Source: Competibacter_A sp002352125 (lineage in GTDB: Bacteria; Pseudomonadota; Gammaproteobacteria; Competibacterales; Competibacteraceae). Taken from it: a stretch of DNA of 64,000 nucleotides. The stretch is from contig DAOROA010000013.1 in the NCBI GenBank assembly GCA_035441325.1, positions 18,743 to 82,742 of the forward strand, written 5' to 3'. The notes below the pieces were generated by a model. The model saw only the letters and a program-made list of their open reading frames with translations. It did no database searches and was not told the origin of the DNA. The position numbers and the translations under genes are program-made. Below, piece by piece: positions 27,326 to 36,062 of the stretch (position 1 is its first letter; every line of letters starts with the position of its first letter).

Positions 27326-28723
27326 TCACCGTAGCGCCGCTACCCAAGCTTGCGCCTTCGCCGCCGCCTCTTTAACTCGATTCGGTGCGGTACCGCCCAG
27401 CACATCGCGGGCCGCAACCGAACCCTCCAGGGTCAAAACCTCGAACACATCGTTTTCGATCAGCGGCGAAAACTGCTGCAATTCCGCCAGCGTCATGTCC
27501 GCCAAATCCCGGCTAGTTTCCACCCCCAACCGGACCGCTCTGCCGACCACCTCGTGGGCGTCGCGGAACGGAACGCCTTTGCGCACCAAATAGTCGGCCA
27601 AATCGGTGGCGGTAGCGAAACCGCGCCGGGCGGCCCGAAGCATGTTGCTGCGCTTGGGATGCAGCGCCGGAACCATGTCGGCGAAAGCGCGCAAACAACC
27701 GCGAACGGTATCCACCGTGTCGAACAGCGGCTCCTTGTCCTCCTGATTATCCTTGTTGTAGGCCAACGGCTGGCTCTTCATCAGCGTCAACAATGCGATC
27801 AAATGCCCGTTGACGCGCCCGACCTTGCCGCGTACCAGCTCCGGCACATCGGGGTTCTTCTTCTGCGGCATGATCGAGGAGCCGGTGCAAAACCGGTCCG
27901 GCAGATCGACAAAATCGAATTGCGCCGAGGACCACAGCACCAGCTCCTCGGCCATCCGCGATAGATGGGTCATCAGAATCGCGGCATCGGCGGCGAATTC
28001 GATGGCGAAATCGCGATCGCTGACCGCATCCAGCGAATTGGCGCACGGCGCGTCGAAATCGAGCAGTTGCGCGGTATAGTGACGATCCAGCGGGTAACTG
28101 GTGCCAGCCAATGCCGCCGCGCCCAGCGGCATGACGTTGACCCGCTTGCGGCAATCTATCATTCGCTCGCAATCGCGCTTGAGCATCTCGAACCAAGCCA
28201 GCAGATGATGGCCGAAGGTCACCGGCTGCGCGACCTGCAAGTGAGTGAAGCCGGGCATGATGGTATCTGCCTCGCGCATCGCCAGTTCCGCCAGTCCGCT
28301 CTGCAAGCGTTTGAGTTCTGCCAAAATTGCGTCGATGGCGTCCCGCAGGTACAAGCGGATGTCGGTGGCGACCTGATCGTTGCGCGAGCGGCCGGTATGC
28401 AAACGTTTGCCGGCGTCGCCGATCCGCTCGGTCAGTCGCGCCTCGATGTTCATGTGCACGTCTTCGCGATCGACCGACCACTCGAACGCACCGCGCTCGA
28501 TGTCGGCACGAATCTCCTCCAAGCCACGAACGACGGCCTCGCAATCTTCCGGCGTCAGCACACCCACCCGCGCCAGCATCCGGGCGTGGGCGATGGAACC
28601 GTCGATGTCCTGCCGGTACATGCGCCGGTCGAACTCCACGGAAGCGGTGAACGCCGCCACGAAAGCATCGGTGCTCTCGGTAAACCGTCCGCCCCAAGTC
28701 TTGTTGGTTTGCGTGTCGCTCAT
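27326..28723 (-). CDS. argH: Argininosuccinate lyase
   Basis: A 465-residue enzyme of the fumarase/aspartase superfamily that splits argininosuccinate into arginine and fumarate. The signature loop GSSIMPQKKNPDVPELVRGK near residues 280-298 carries the catalytic Ser. Other motifs are WGGRFTEST at the N-terminus, EDVHMNIEARL, LHTGRSRNDQVATD and PGFTHLQVAQPVTFGHHLL. Divergent from hemC with only 46 bases between start codons, so their promoters must overlap or lie close together. Confidence 0.97.
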   Translation of the reverse strand: MSDTQTNKTWGGRFTESTDAFVAAFTASVEFDRRMYRQDIDGSIAHARMLARVGVLTPEDCEAVVRGLEEIRADIERGAFEWSVDREDVHMNIEARLTERIGDAGKRLHTGRSRNDQVATDIRLYLRDAIDAILAELKRLQSGLAELAMREADTIMPGFTHLQVAQPVTFGHHLLAWFEMLKRDCERMIDCRKRVNVMPLGAAALAGTSYPLDRHYTAQLLDFDAPCANSLDAVSDRDFAIEFAADAAILMTHLSRMAEELVLWSSAQFDFVDLPDRFCTGSSIMPQKKNPDVPELVRGKVGRVNGHLIALLTLMKSQPLAYNKDNQEDKEPLFDTVDTVRGCLRAFADMVPALHPKRSNMLRAARRGFATATDLADYLVRKGVPFRDAHEVVGRAVRLGVETSRDLADMTLAELQQFSPLIENDVFEVLTLEGSVAARDVLGGTAPNRVKEAAAKAQAWVAALR

Positions 28724-28769
28724 AAACTATTCTGTTAGGTTGAAAAGGACGCCATAGCTTACCAAAACC

Positions 28770-29702
28770 ATGCACTCCAATACCCTGCGCATCGCCACCC
28801 GAAAAAGCGCCCTCGCCATCTGGCAGGCCGAACACGTCGCCGAGCGGCTGCGCCGAGCGCATCCCGGCTTGCAGATCGAACTGATCGGTATGGTGACGCG
28901 CGGCGACAAAATCCTCGACAGCCCGTTGTCCAAAGTGGGCGGTAAAGGTTTATTCGTCAAAGAATTAGAGCAAGGTTTATTGGAAGGCCGCGCCGACCTC
29001 GCCGTTCATTCCATGAAAGACGTGCCGGTCGATTTTCCCGATGGACTCGGCTTGACGGCCATTCTGGCGCGCGAGGATCCGCGCGATGCCTTCGTGTCCA
29101 ACCATTATCTTCAACCCGATGCGTTGCCCTCCGGCGCCACGGTCGGCACCTCCAGCCTGCGCCGCCAATGCCAACTGGCCGCTCGCTATCCCGATTGGGA
29201 AATCCGCAGCCTGCGCGGCAACGTCAACAGCCGGCTGGCCAAACTGGACGCCGGTGACTACGACGCCATCATCCTGGCCGCCGCCGGCCTCAAACGCCTG
29301 GGGCTGGCCAACCGCATCGCCAGCGTGTTGGAACCGGAGCGCAGCTTGCCGGCCATCGGCCAGGGCGCCATCGGCGTGGAATGCCGGCTGGACGACGCGA
29401 GAACGCGCGAATTGGTCGCGGCGCTCGACGACCCCCCCACTCGCATTCGGGTCGCGGCAGAACGGGCTTTCAACGCCCGCTTGCAGGGCGGTTGCCAAGT
29501 ACCCATCGCCGGTTACGCCGTATTGAAAGGCGAGGAATTGTGGCTGCGCGGCCTCGTCGGCGAACCCGATGGCAGCCGGATCGTGACGGGCGAGATTCGC
29601 GGTCCGGCAAATGCGGCGGCGGCGCTCGGCACGACCTTGGCCGAGGATCTGCTCGGGCGCGGCGCCGGCGCCATCTTGCGGCGACTGCTCGAATCGCACT
29701 GA
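28770..29702 (+). CDS. hemC: Hydroxymethylbilane synthase (porphobilinogen deaminase)
   Basis: A 310-residue cytoplasmic enzyme that joins four porphobilinogen units for heme and siroheme. LRIATRKSALAIWQAEHV and VTRGDKILDSPLSKVGGKGL are N-terminal hallmarks, and the dipyrromethane cofactor is carried by C242 in LQGGCQVPIAGYA. First gene of a hemC-hemD-hemX-hemY operon. The siroheme branch would serve sulfate assimilation, and heme the many c-type cytochromes. Confidence 0.97.
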   Translation: MHSNTLRIATRKSALAIWQAEHVAERLRRAHPGLQIELIGMVTRGDKILDSPLSKVGGKGLFVKELEQGLLEGRADLAVHSMKDVPVDFPDGLGLTAILAREDPRDAFVSNHYLQPDALPSGATVGTSSLRRQCQLAARYPDWEIRSLRGNVNSRLAKLDAGDYDAIILAAAGLKRLGLANRIASVLEPERSLPAIGQGAIGVECRLDDARTRELVAALDDPPTRIRVAAERAFNARLQGGCQVPIAGYAVLKGEELWLRGLVGEPDGSRIVTGEIRGPANAAAALGTTLAEDLLGRGAGAILRRLLESH

Positions 29703-29705
29703 ACC

Positions 29706-30551
29706 ATGCAACCGCCCTTGCCTCCAACGCCTTTCTCGCAGCCGGGCGAAAGCGGTTTTGCCCTGAACGGATTGGGCGTGCTGGTCACCCGGCCGGAACA
29801 TCAGGCCGGCCCGCTCTGCCACCTGATCGAACGTTACGGCGGCATCGCCATCCGTTGCCCCGCCTTATCGATCGGCGAACCGCGCGATTGGATACCGGCG
29901 TTGACCATTTTCGACCGGCTAGCGGATTATCATTTAGCGATCTTTACCAGCGCCAACGCCGTGGAGCGAGCGTTGCCGCCGATCCAAAAGCGCGGCGGCA
30001 TCCCGCCTTTTCTGGAAATCGCCGCCATCGGCAGAGCGACCGCTCGAATGTTGGCCCGTTTCGATCTCGACCGTTGCCTGCAACCCGAATCCGACTTTAC
30101 CAGCGAAGGATTGCTGGCGTTGCCCCGCTTTCAGCGCGTGGCGGGGCAGGCCATCGTCATCGTCCGGGGCGAAGGCGGCCGCGCCCTGCTGGCTGAAACC
30201 CTGACCGCTCGTGGTGCCCGGGTGGACCATGCCGAAGTCTATCGACGCGAGCGGCCGGCAGCGGACGTCGGGATGCTATTGGACCGCTGGGCGCGCGGCG
30301 AAATCGGCGCGGTGGTGGTCACCAGCGCCGAAAGTCTACTGAATCTGTTTGATATGCTAGGCGGAGCCGGGCAAGATTATTTGCGCGACACGCCCCTGAT
30401 CATGGTTGGCACCCGTATCCGACAAACGGCTGCAGAATTCGGTTGCCGCCGACTCCTGGTCGCCAGGGAAGCCAGCGACGACGCCATCGCCGCCGTACTG
30501 CTTGGCCTGACGGCAAATCTCTCACCAGTTCAGTTCGGTAACGCGACATGA
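29706..30551 (+). CDS. hemD: Uroporphyrinogen-III synthase
   Basis: A 281-residue enzyme that cyclises hydroxymethylbilane with inversion of ring D. LGVLVTRPEHQAGPL, IFTSANAVERAL, AIGRATARML, PESDFTSEGLLAL, IVRGEGGRALLAETL, VYRRERP and VVVTSAESLLNLFDML are in the conserved order. It starts four bases after hemC and its stop overlaps the hemX start (ATGA), so translation is coupled. Confidence 0.94.
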   Translation: MQPPLPPTPFSQPGESGFALNGLGVLVTRPEHQAGPLCHLIERYGGIAIRCPALSIGEPRDWIPALTIFDRLADYHLAIFTSANAVERALPPIQKRGGIPPFLEIAAIGRATARMLARFDLDRCLQPESDFTSEGLLALPRFQRVAGQAIVIVRGEGGRALLAETLTARGARVDHAEVYRRERPAADVGMLLDRWARGEIGAVVVTSAESLLNLFDMLGGAGQDYLRDTPLIMVGTRIRQTAAEFGCRRLLVAREASDDAIAAVLLGLTANLSPVQFGNAT

Positions 30552-31993
30552 CAGATAAAAAATCGGACAGCGAGAATACCAAACCCGCTTCGGCTCCCAC
30601 CGCTACGCCCGTCACGCCACCCAAACCCAGCGAGCCGGCCAAGGCACCTATCGCGGCCGCTGCCGCCGCCCCCAAAAGCGGGCGTGGCCTGGCAGGGTTC
30701 GCGCTTCTCGTGGCGTTGGGCGCTGCCGGCGGCAGCGGCTATCTCTGGTACCTGTGGCAACAAAATCAGGCTGCCCAGGCCGGCCGGCTGGACGCGGCGA
30801 TCAAACAAGCCATCGCCCAGCACGACCCCGAATTTCAAGCATTGAGAACTCAAGTACAGCAGTTGCAGGGCTTCAAAGCTTCCATCGACCAGGCCCGCGC
30901 CGAAAACCAGGATATCAAAAGCCAAATTCTCGGCTTGACCGGCGACGTGCAACCTCTCAAGAACGCCATCGAATTGCAAAAGGGCGAAAACGAAATCCTG
31001 AAAGGGGAAATGAAGCTGCTGCGAGAAAGTCAAGATACATACAAGACAAGCGTCCAAACACAGCAACAAGAACTCGACGCGCAATTGCGGGAACAACAAG
31101 GCCGCGCGGCCAAACTGGACGAACAAGTCAAAAATTTACGGCTAACCGATGCCGGATTGGCCGAAAATCTGGGTGCGCTCCAGACGGCCGTGACCAAAGG
31201 CGGCGACGTGAACGCTTTTCCGCTGGCGGAAGTGGACTATCTGCTGCGGCTGGCCGATACCAAACTCAAACTCGAACGCAATGTCCCCGCCGCCCGCCTG
31301 GCGCTGGACACCGCTCAGGCACGCCTGAAAGCCGTCGACGAGAACGCCTTAGCCTCCGTACAAACCATGCTCGGCGAGGCAATCGGCAGTTTGCGCGGCG
31401 TCAAGCTTCCCGATTTCTCCAGTTTGGCCCACAAGCTGGTGGACATGCAAAAACAGGTCGGCGCTCTGCCGATAAAGCTCGATTCCGGGGTACCGGACAT
31501 CAAGGATCGGGTTAAACCGAACGCTGACGTCGCCATCAGCGCCGACGCCGACCGTTCTTGGTGGGATCGTTCGACCGAAGCGGTCTGGAAACAGTTTAGA
31601 GACATCGTGGTCATTCGCCGGGTACGCAGCGAGGCGCCGCCGCTGATCGCGATGGAAGAGGAGTTTTTCCTGCGCCAGAACCTGCGGCTGGAACTGGAAA
31701 CCATGCGGATGGCCCTGCTACGCGGGGACGCACAAGCCTATCAGGATTCGCACGAACTCGTCGAAACCTGGCTCAACACCTACTTCGATACCCAAGATTC
31801 TCGCACGACCGCCTTTCGAGACGAATTGCAGGCGCTGCGCACCGTGCAATTCAACCCATACATCCCGGACCTGACCGGCCTCAATCAAACCTTTCGAGAG
31901 GCGATGGCCCGCCGGCAACCCATTCGCGCCGTGCAGAAAGCGCCGGCGCCGGCCGCCGAACAGCCGGCGACCGGTAAGGAGGCCCAACCATGA
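30548..31993 (+). CDS. hemX: HemX family membrane protein
   Basis: A 481-residue inner-membrane protein. An Ala/Pro-rich cytoplasmic tail (1-45) is followed by one transmembrane helix (about 50-68, LAGFALLVALGAAGGSGYLWYL), a long coiled coil (about 75-215, rich in Gln, Glu and Lys) and a C-terminal domain with WWDRSTEAVWKQFRDIVVIRRV. Encoded with hemCD in many gammaproteobacteria. Often named a uroporphyrinogen-III methyltransferase, but the methyltransferase motifs are not seen here; its role is unclear. Overlaps both hemD and hemY by four bases. Confidence 0.92.
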   Translation: MTDKKSDSENTKPASAPTATPVTPPKPSEPAKAPIAAAAAAPKSGRGLAGFALLVALGAAGGSGYLWYLWQQNQAAQAGRLDAAIKQAIAQHDPEFQALRTQVQQLQGFKASIDQARAENQDIKSQILGLTGDVQPLKNAIELQKGENEILKGEMKLLRESQDTYKTSVQTQQQELDAQLREQQGRAAKLDEQVKNLRLTDAGLAENLGALQTAVTKGGDVNAFPLAEVDYLLRLADTKLKLERNVPAARLALDTAQARLKAVDENALASVQTMLGEAIGSLRGVKLPDFSSLAHKLVDMQKQVGALPIKLDSGVPDIKDRVKPNADVAISADADRSWWDRSTEAVWKQFRDIVVIRRVRSEAPPLIAMEEEFFLRQNLRLELETMRMALLRGDAQAYQDSHELVETWLNTYFDTQDSRTTAFRDELQALRTVQFNPYIPDLTGLNQTFREAMARRQPIRAVQKAPAPAAEQPATGKEAQP

Positions 31994-33273
31994 GGTTGCT
32001 CGTCGGCATTATCGTCACTCTTTTCGCGTCGGTCTGGCTAGCCCTGGGCCTCAAGCAAGACCCCGGTTACGCCATGTTCAGCATCGGCCAATGGACCGTC
32101 GAAACCAGTTTCGCATTTCTGTTGATCTTTCTGGCTTTCCTTTTCATCGTATTTTATTTTCTGGTCCGGCTGGCGATCCGGCTATGGCGAACGCCGGCCC
32201 AAACTTTGGCGGCCAACCGGCGACGGTTGCAAAAAAAAGCGCGGCGGCTATTCAACCTGGGTAGCCGGCAGATGGCGGCCGGCCAATGGGCGGCAGCGGA
32301 AAAAACCTTCCTCAAGGGCGTGGAGCACAGCGAAACGCCGGCCCTGCACTACCTGAACGCCGCGCGCGCCGCCCATCATCTCAACGATGTCAAATGGCGC
32401 CGCGACCTGCATTTGCGCGAAGCCGAGGATTCGCCGGATACCGACAAACTGACGGTGCAACTGACCCGGGTGGAATTTTTGCTGGATGATCGGGAAGCCG
32501 GGCAAGCGCGCCCGATTTTGGAACCGCTGCACGCACTCAACCCACACCATCCCGGCATCCTGCAATGGCTGGCCAAAACCTATCAGCAGCTCGCGGCATG
32601 GGAGCCGTTGCAACAACTGTTGCCGGAACTGCAAAAACAAAAGGCGCTCGGCCCCGAACCGTTTGCGGAGTTGCAAAAGCAAACTTATCGAGCACTGCTG
32701 GACATCGTCGCCGCCGGCGGTTCGCTGGATAAATTGCGGGCATTGTGGAAGCAGGCACCCGCCACGCTGCGCGAAGAGGACGAAGCGTTCTTGATCGGCT
32801 ACGCGACCGCGCTGTGCGATTTCGAAGCCATCGACGACGCCGAAGCCCTGCTGCGCGAGGCGATCAACCGGCGCTGGAGCGCAAAACTGGTGGTCGGCTA
32901 CGGGATGCTGGGGCGCGGCAACGCCGCCGCGCAACTGGCTGCCGCCGAAAGCTGGCTGGTTCAACACGGCGACAATCCGTACCTGCTGCTGACGCTCGGC
33001 CGGCTGGCCAAACGTTGCCAGCAGTATGCCAAGGCGCGCAATTACTTGGAGCGCAGCATCCAGTTGATGCCCTCCCCGGACGCCTATCAGGAATTGGGCG
33101 AGCTGCTGGAAGCCCAGCACGAACTGACCAACGCCAGCCAATGCTTCCACGCCGGATTGCGGCTGCTGGTCGGCAAACCGCAGGAAAAACAGGGCGCGAT
33201 GCTACCCGCCACCGAAACGGCGCAACAGTTGCGGGGACCGGGGCAGCCACCGACGCCGGCGTCGGCGACCTGA
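31990..33273 (+). CDS. hemY: HemY family TPR protein
   Basis: A 427-residue inner-membrane protein with two N-terminal helices (VGIIVTLFASVWLALGL, and FAFLLIFLAFLFIVFYFLVR) and a TPR-rich periplasmic or cytoplasmic domain (RLFNLGSRQMAAGQWAAAEK, ALHYLNAARAAHHL, ARNYLERSIQLMPSPDAY). It is the proteobacterial HemY of the hem operon, not the protoporphyrinogen oxidase of the same name. The exact function is uncertain. Coupled to hemX through an ATGA overlap. Confidence 0.93.
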   Translation: MRLLVGIIVTLFASVWLALGLKQDPGYAMFSIGQWTVETSFAFLLIFLAFLFIVFYFLVRLAIRLWRTPAQTLAANRRRLQKKARRLFNLGSRQMAAGQWAAAEKTFLKGVEHSETPALHYLNAARAAHHLNDVKWRRDLHLREAEDSPDTDKLTVQLTRVEFLLDDREAGQARPILEPLHALNPHHPGILQWLAKTYQQLAAWEPLQQLLPELQKQKALGPEPFAELQKQTYRALLDIVAAGGSLDKLRALWKQAPATLREEDEAFLIGYATALCDFEAIDDAEALLREAINRRWSAKLVVGYGMLGRGNAAAQLAAAESWLVQHGDNPYLLLTLGRLAKRCQQYAKARNYLERSIQLMPSPDAYQELGELLEAQHELTNASQCFHAGLRLLVGKPQEKQGAMLPATETAQQLRGPGQPPTPASAT

Positions 33274-33294
33274 AACTGGGCTTTTCCACTCTTC

Positions 33295-33319
33295 GAGCGG
33301 CACGGCAGACGTGCCGCTC
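33295..33319. terminator. Strong hairpin between convergent hemY and reductase genes
   Basis: GAGCGGCACG-gcaga-CGTGCCGCTC is a perfect 10-bp stem with a five-base loop, 21 bases after the hemY stop and 31 bases from the stop of the convergent reductase gene. No T-run follows on either strand, so it may end transcription weakly in both directions or belong to a REP-like repeat family. The arm sequence GAGCGGCA..TGCCGCTC resembles the palindromes of the CRISPR island. Confidence 0.5.
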
Positions 33320-33350
33320 CAGCCCGATCTCGCGGACCCTCCCCGCACGA

Positions 33351-34367
33351 TTAGCGGGATGCAAACTCGAACGAATCGTAAAACAGTCGCTCGCCCGGTA
33401 AACCGCGAGCGGCAAACACCGGCTTGGCCGCGTCGATCATCGGTGGCGGGCCGCTCATGTAGACATCGTAACCGCTCAGATCGGGATAATCGGCGGCCAC
33501 TGCTTCGTGTACCCAGCCGGTGCGACCTTCCCAATCATCGTCCGGGCGCGGTTCCGACAGTACCGGCGTGTAGCGGAAATTTGGATGCTCCTGCGCCCAC
33601 CGGCGCGGCAGTTCGTCCAGATATAAATCCACCTTGGCGCGCACACCCCAGTACAGGTGCAAAGACCGATCCAGTCCAACGTGGAAAGCGTGCTCGAGTA
33701 TTCCCTTTAGCGGTGCAAAACCGGTACCGCCACCGACCAGAATGACCGGACGCGACGCATCATCGCGCAGAAAAAACGTCCCCAGCGGCCCTTGAAAGCG
33801 CAGCAGCGCCTTGTCCTTCATCTTGTCGAACACGTAACCGGTGAAGAATCCCTCCGATACACGCCGCACATGAAGTTCCAGCAATTCGTCGGCGTGGGGC
33901 GGATTGGCCAAGGAAAAGCTACGCCGCCGCCCGTCGGCCAGCAAAATATCCACATACTGGCCAGCCAGAAATTGCAGGCGCTCGGCACTCGGCAGCTTTA
34001 GATACAATCGCATGACATCCGGCGCCAGCAATTCCCGCCGCTCCACCCGGCAGGGCAGAACCTTGACCGCGATATCGCCGCCGGTCTTGACCTCGCGGGC
34101 TTCGATCACCAGATCCGACATCGGCCGGGCCTGGCACAGCAGCGCTTTGCCTTCGGCTTGTTCGCGTTCGCTCAAGCCGGGCGGGCGGCCTTCTGGATAG
34201 GCGATCTCGCCGGACAGAATCGTGCCCATGCAGGAGCCGCATTTACCGTTGCGGCAACCATAGGGCAAAACGTTGCCCTTCTCGCGCAAGGCGGCATCCA
34301 ACACCGATTCGTGTTCGGCGACCTGAAACTCGTGACCACTCGGCCGGATCGTGACGTGATAAGGCAT
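33351..34367 (-). CDS. Ferredoxin-type flavin reductase (AscD/RfbI-like), UbiD partner
   Basis: A 338-residue NAD(P)H oxidoreductase in three parts. The N-terminal plant-type 2Fe-2S ferredoxin domain has C38, C43 and C46 in PYGCRNGKCGSCMG plus C78 in LLCQARP. The FAD domain has RRSFSLANPP, and the NAD domain VILVGGGTGFAPLKG and MSGPPPMIDAA. It is often annotated as CDP-6-deoxy-delta-3,4-glucoseen reductase, but no deoxysugar genes are near. It follows ubiD, where E. coli has the flavin reductase fre, so supply of reduced flavin to the ubiquinone pathway is a reasonable inference. The start is ATG at 34367 or 34379; GAGGG sits too close to the latter. Confidence 0.88.
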   Translation of the reverse strand: MPYHVTIRPSGHEFQVAEHESVLDAALREKGNVLPYGCRNGKCGSCMGTILSGEIAYPEGRPPGLSEREQAEGKALLCQARPMSDLVIEAREVKTGGDIAVKVLPCRVERRELLAPDVMRLYLKLPSAERLQFLAGQYVDILLADGRRRSFSLANPPHADELLELHVRRVSEGFFTGYVFDKMKDKALLRFQGPLGTFFLRDDASRPVILVGGGTGFAPLKGILEHAFHVGLDRSLHLYWGVRAKVDLYLDELPRRWAQEHPNFRYTPVLSEPRPDDDWEGRTGWVHEAVAADYPDLSGYDVYMSGPPPMIDAAKPVFAARGLPGERLFYDSFEFASR

Positions 34368-34440
34368 GATCGGATTCATCCCTCGGGTGGAAACAGACGT
34401 GGCTGATTAGAAACAGATTCTGCCGACCGGTTCGCCGCCG

Positions 34441-35904
34441 TCACAGCCCCAGTTCCCCCCACAGCGCATCCACCCGTTTTTTCACTTCCGCGCTCATCGC
34501 GATGGGCCGGCCCCATTCCCGCGTGGTCTCGCCCGGCCATTTGTTGGTGGCGTCGAAACCGATTTTCGAACCCAGCCCAGACACCGGTGAAGCAAAATCC
34601 AGATAATCGATCGGCGTATTCTCGATCATCACCGTATCCCGTGCCGGATCCATGCGTGTGGTCATCGCCCAGATCACATCTTTCCAGTCGCGAGCATTCA
34701 CGTCCTCGTCCACTACGATCACGAACTTGGTGTACATGAACTGTCTCAAAAAAGACCAGACGCCCAACATCGCGCGCTTGGCGTGCCCCGGATACTGCTT
34801 GCGCAGGGCCACTACCGCCAGCCGGTAGGAACAACCCTCCGGCGGCAGATAAAAATCCACGATCTCGGGAAACTGCTTTTGCAAAATCGGCACGAACACC
34901 TCGTTCAGCGCCACCCCCAGAATCGCCGGCTCATCGGGCGGGCGGCCGGTGTAGGTGCTGTGATAAATCGGATTCTCGCGGTGGGTGATCCGCTCGATGG
35001 TGAACACCGGGAAGCGATCCACTTCGTTATAGTAGCCGGTGTGATCGCCGAACGGTCCCTCTAGCGCGGTCTCGCCAGGGGCCAGATGCCCCTCCAGCAC
35101 GAATTCGGCCGAGGCCGGTACTTGCAACTCGTTGCCCAGACATTGCGCCAACTCGGTTCGCGACCCGCGCAACAAGCCGGCGAAAGCGTATTCCGACAAG
35201 CTGTCCGGCACCGGCGTCACGGCGGCGAGAATCGTCGCCGGGTCGGCGCCCAGCGCCACGGCGATGGGAAACGGCTCGCCGGGCCGGGACTGCTGCCAGT
35301 CGCGGAAATCCAGCGCCCCGCCTCGATGCGCCAGCCAACGCATGATCACTTTGTTGCGGCCGATGACTTGCTGCCGGTAGATGCCCAGATTCTGGCGCGG
35401 CTTGTTCGGCCCGCGCGTGACCACCAGACCCCAGGTAATCAATGGACCTGCATCCTCCGGCCAACAGAACTGCACCGGCAAGCGGGACAAATCGACCTCC
35501 GATCCTTCGATCACCCGTTCCTGGCAAGCCGGACGGCCGACCTTCTTCGGCGCCATATCCAGCACTTTCTTGAAGATCGGCAGCTTCTCCCAGGCATCGC
35601 GCATGCCCTTGGGCGGCTCGGGTTCCTTGAGAAAGGCCAGCAGCCTACCGACCTCGCGCAAGGCGTCCACATCGTCGGCACCCATGCCCAACGCCACCCG
35701 GCGCGGCGTGCCAAACAGGTTGCCCAGCACCGGAATCGAATGGCCCTTGGGGTTCTCGAACAGGATTGCCGGCCCGCCGGCGCGCAACACCCGGTCGCAA
35801 ATCTCGGTCATCTCCAACTTCGGATCGACGGCCACCCGAACGCGTTTCAGTTCGCCGAGGCGTTCGAGTTGGGCTATGAAATCGCGCAAATCCTGGTAGT
35901 GCAT
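34441..35904 (-). CDS. ubiD: 4-hydroxy-3-polyprenylbenzoate decarboxylase
   Basis: A 487-residue prenyl-FMN-dependent decarboxylase of ubiquinone synthesis. Motifs include MHYQDLRDFIAQLERLGELK at the N-terminus, GPAILFENPKGHSIPVLGNLFGT, GIYRQQVIGRNKVIMRW, EFVLEGHLAPGETALEGPFGDHTGYY, NPIYHSTYTGRPPDEPA and WAMTTRMDP, with GFDATNKWPGE near the end. Its prenyl-FMN supplier UbiX is not in the window. It is divergent from the CheB-CheR gene. Confidence 0.96.
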   Translation of the reverse strand: MHYQDLRDFIAQLERLGELKRVRVAVDPKLEMTEICDRVLRAGGPAILFENPKGHSIPVLGNLFGTPRRVALGMGADDVDALREVGRLLAFLKEPEPPKGMRDAWEKLPIFKKVLDMAPKKVGRPACQERVIEGSEVDLSRLPVQFCWPEDAGPLITWGLVVTRGPNKPRQNLGIYRQQVIGRNKVIMRWLAHRGGALDFRDWQQSRPGEPFPIAVALGADPATILAAVTPVPDSLSEYAFAGLLRGSRTELAQCLGNELQVPASAEFVLEGHLAPGETALEGPFGDHTGYYNEVDRFPVFTIERITHRENPIYHSTYTGRPPDEPAILGVALNEVFVPILQKQFPEIVDFYLPPEGCSYRLAVVALRKQYPGHAKRAMLGVWSFLRQFMYTKFVIVVDEDVNARDWKDVIWAMTTRMDPARDTVMIENTPIDYLDFASPVSGLGSKIGFDATNKWPGETTREWGRPIAMSAEVKKRVDALWGELGL

Positions 35905-36062
35905 CGCAACGCTTCTCCGAGTGAGATCGAGGGTAAACGCTCCGGCGCAACCGCCGAAACGGAACCAGCATTTTACCGGGGGGAGTGATAATGTTATGAG
36001 GTGATTCGGTTCGCCAATGTTTTTCCGGTAGTTCCAGTCGAAAATCGAGAAGAAGCGTGTCC

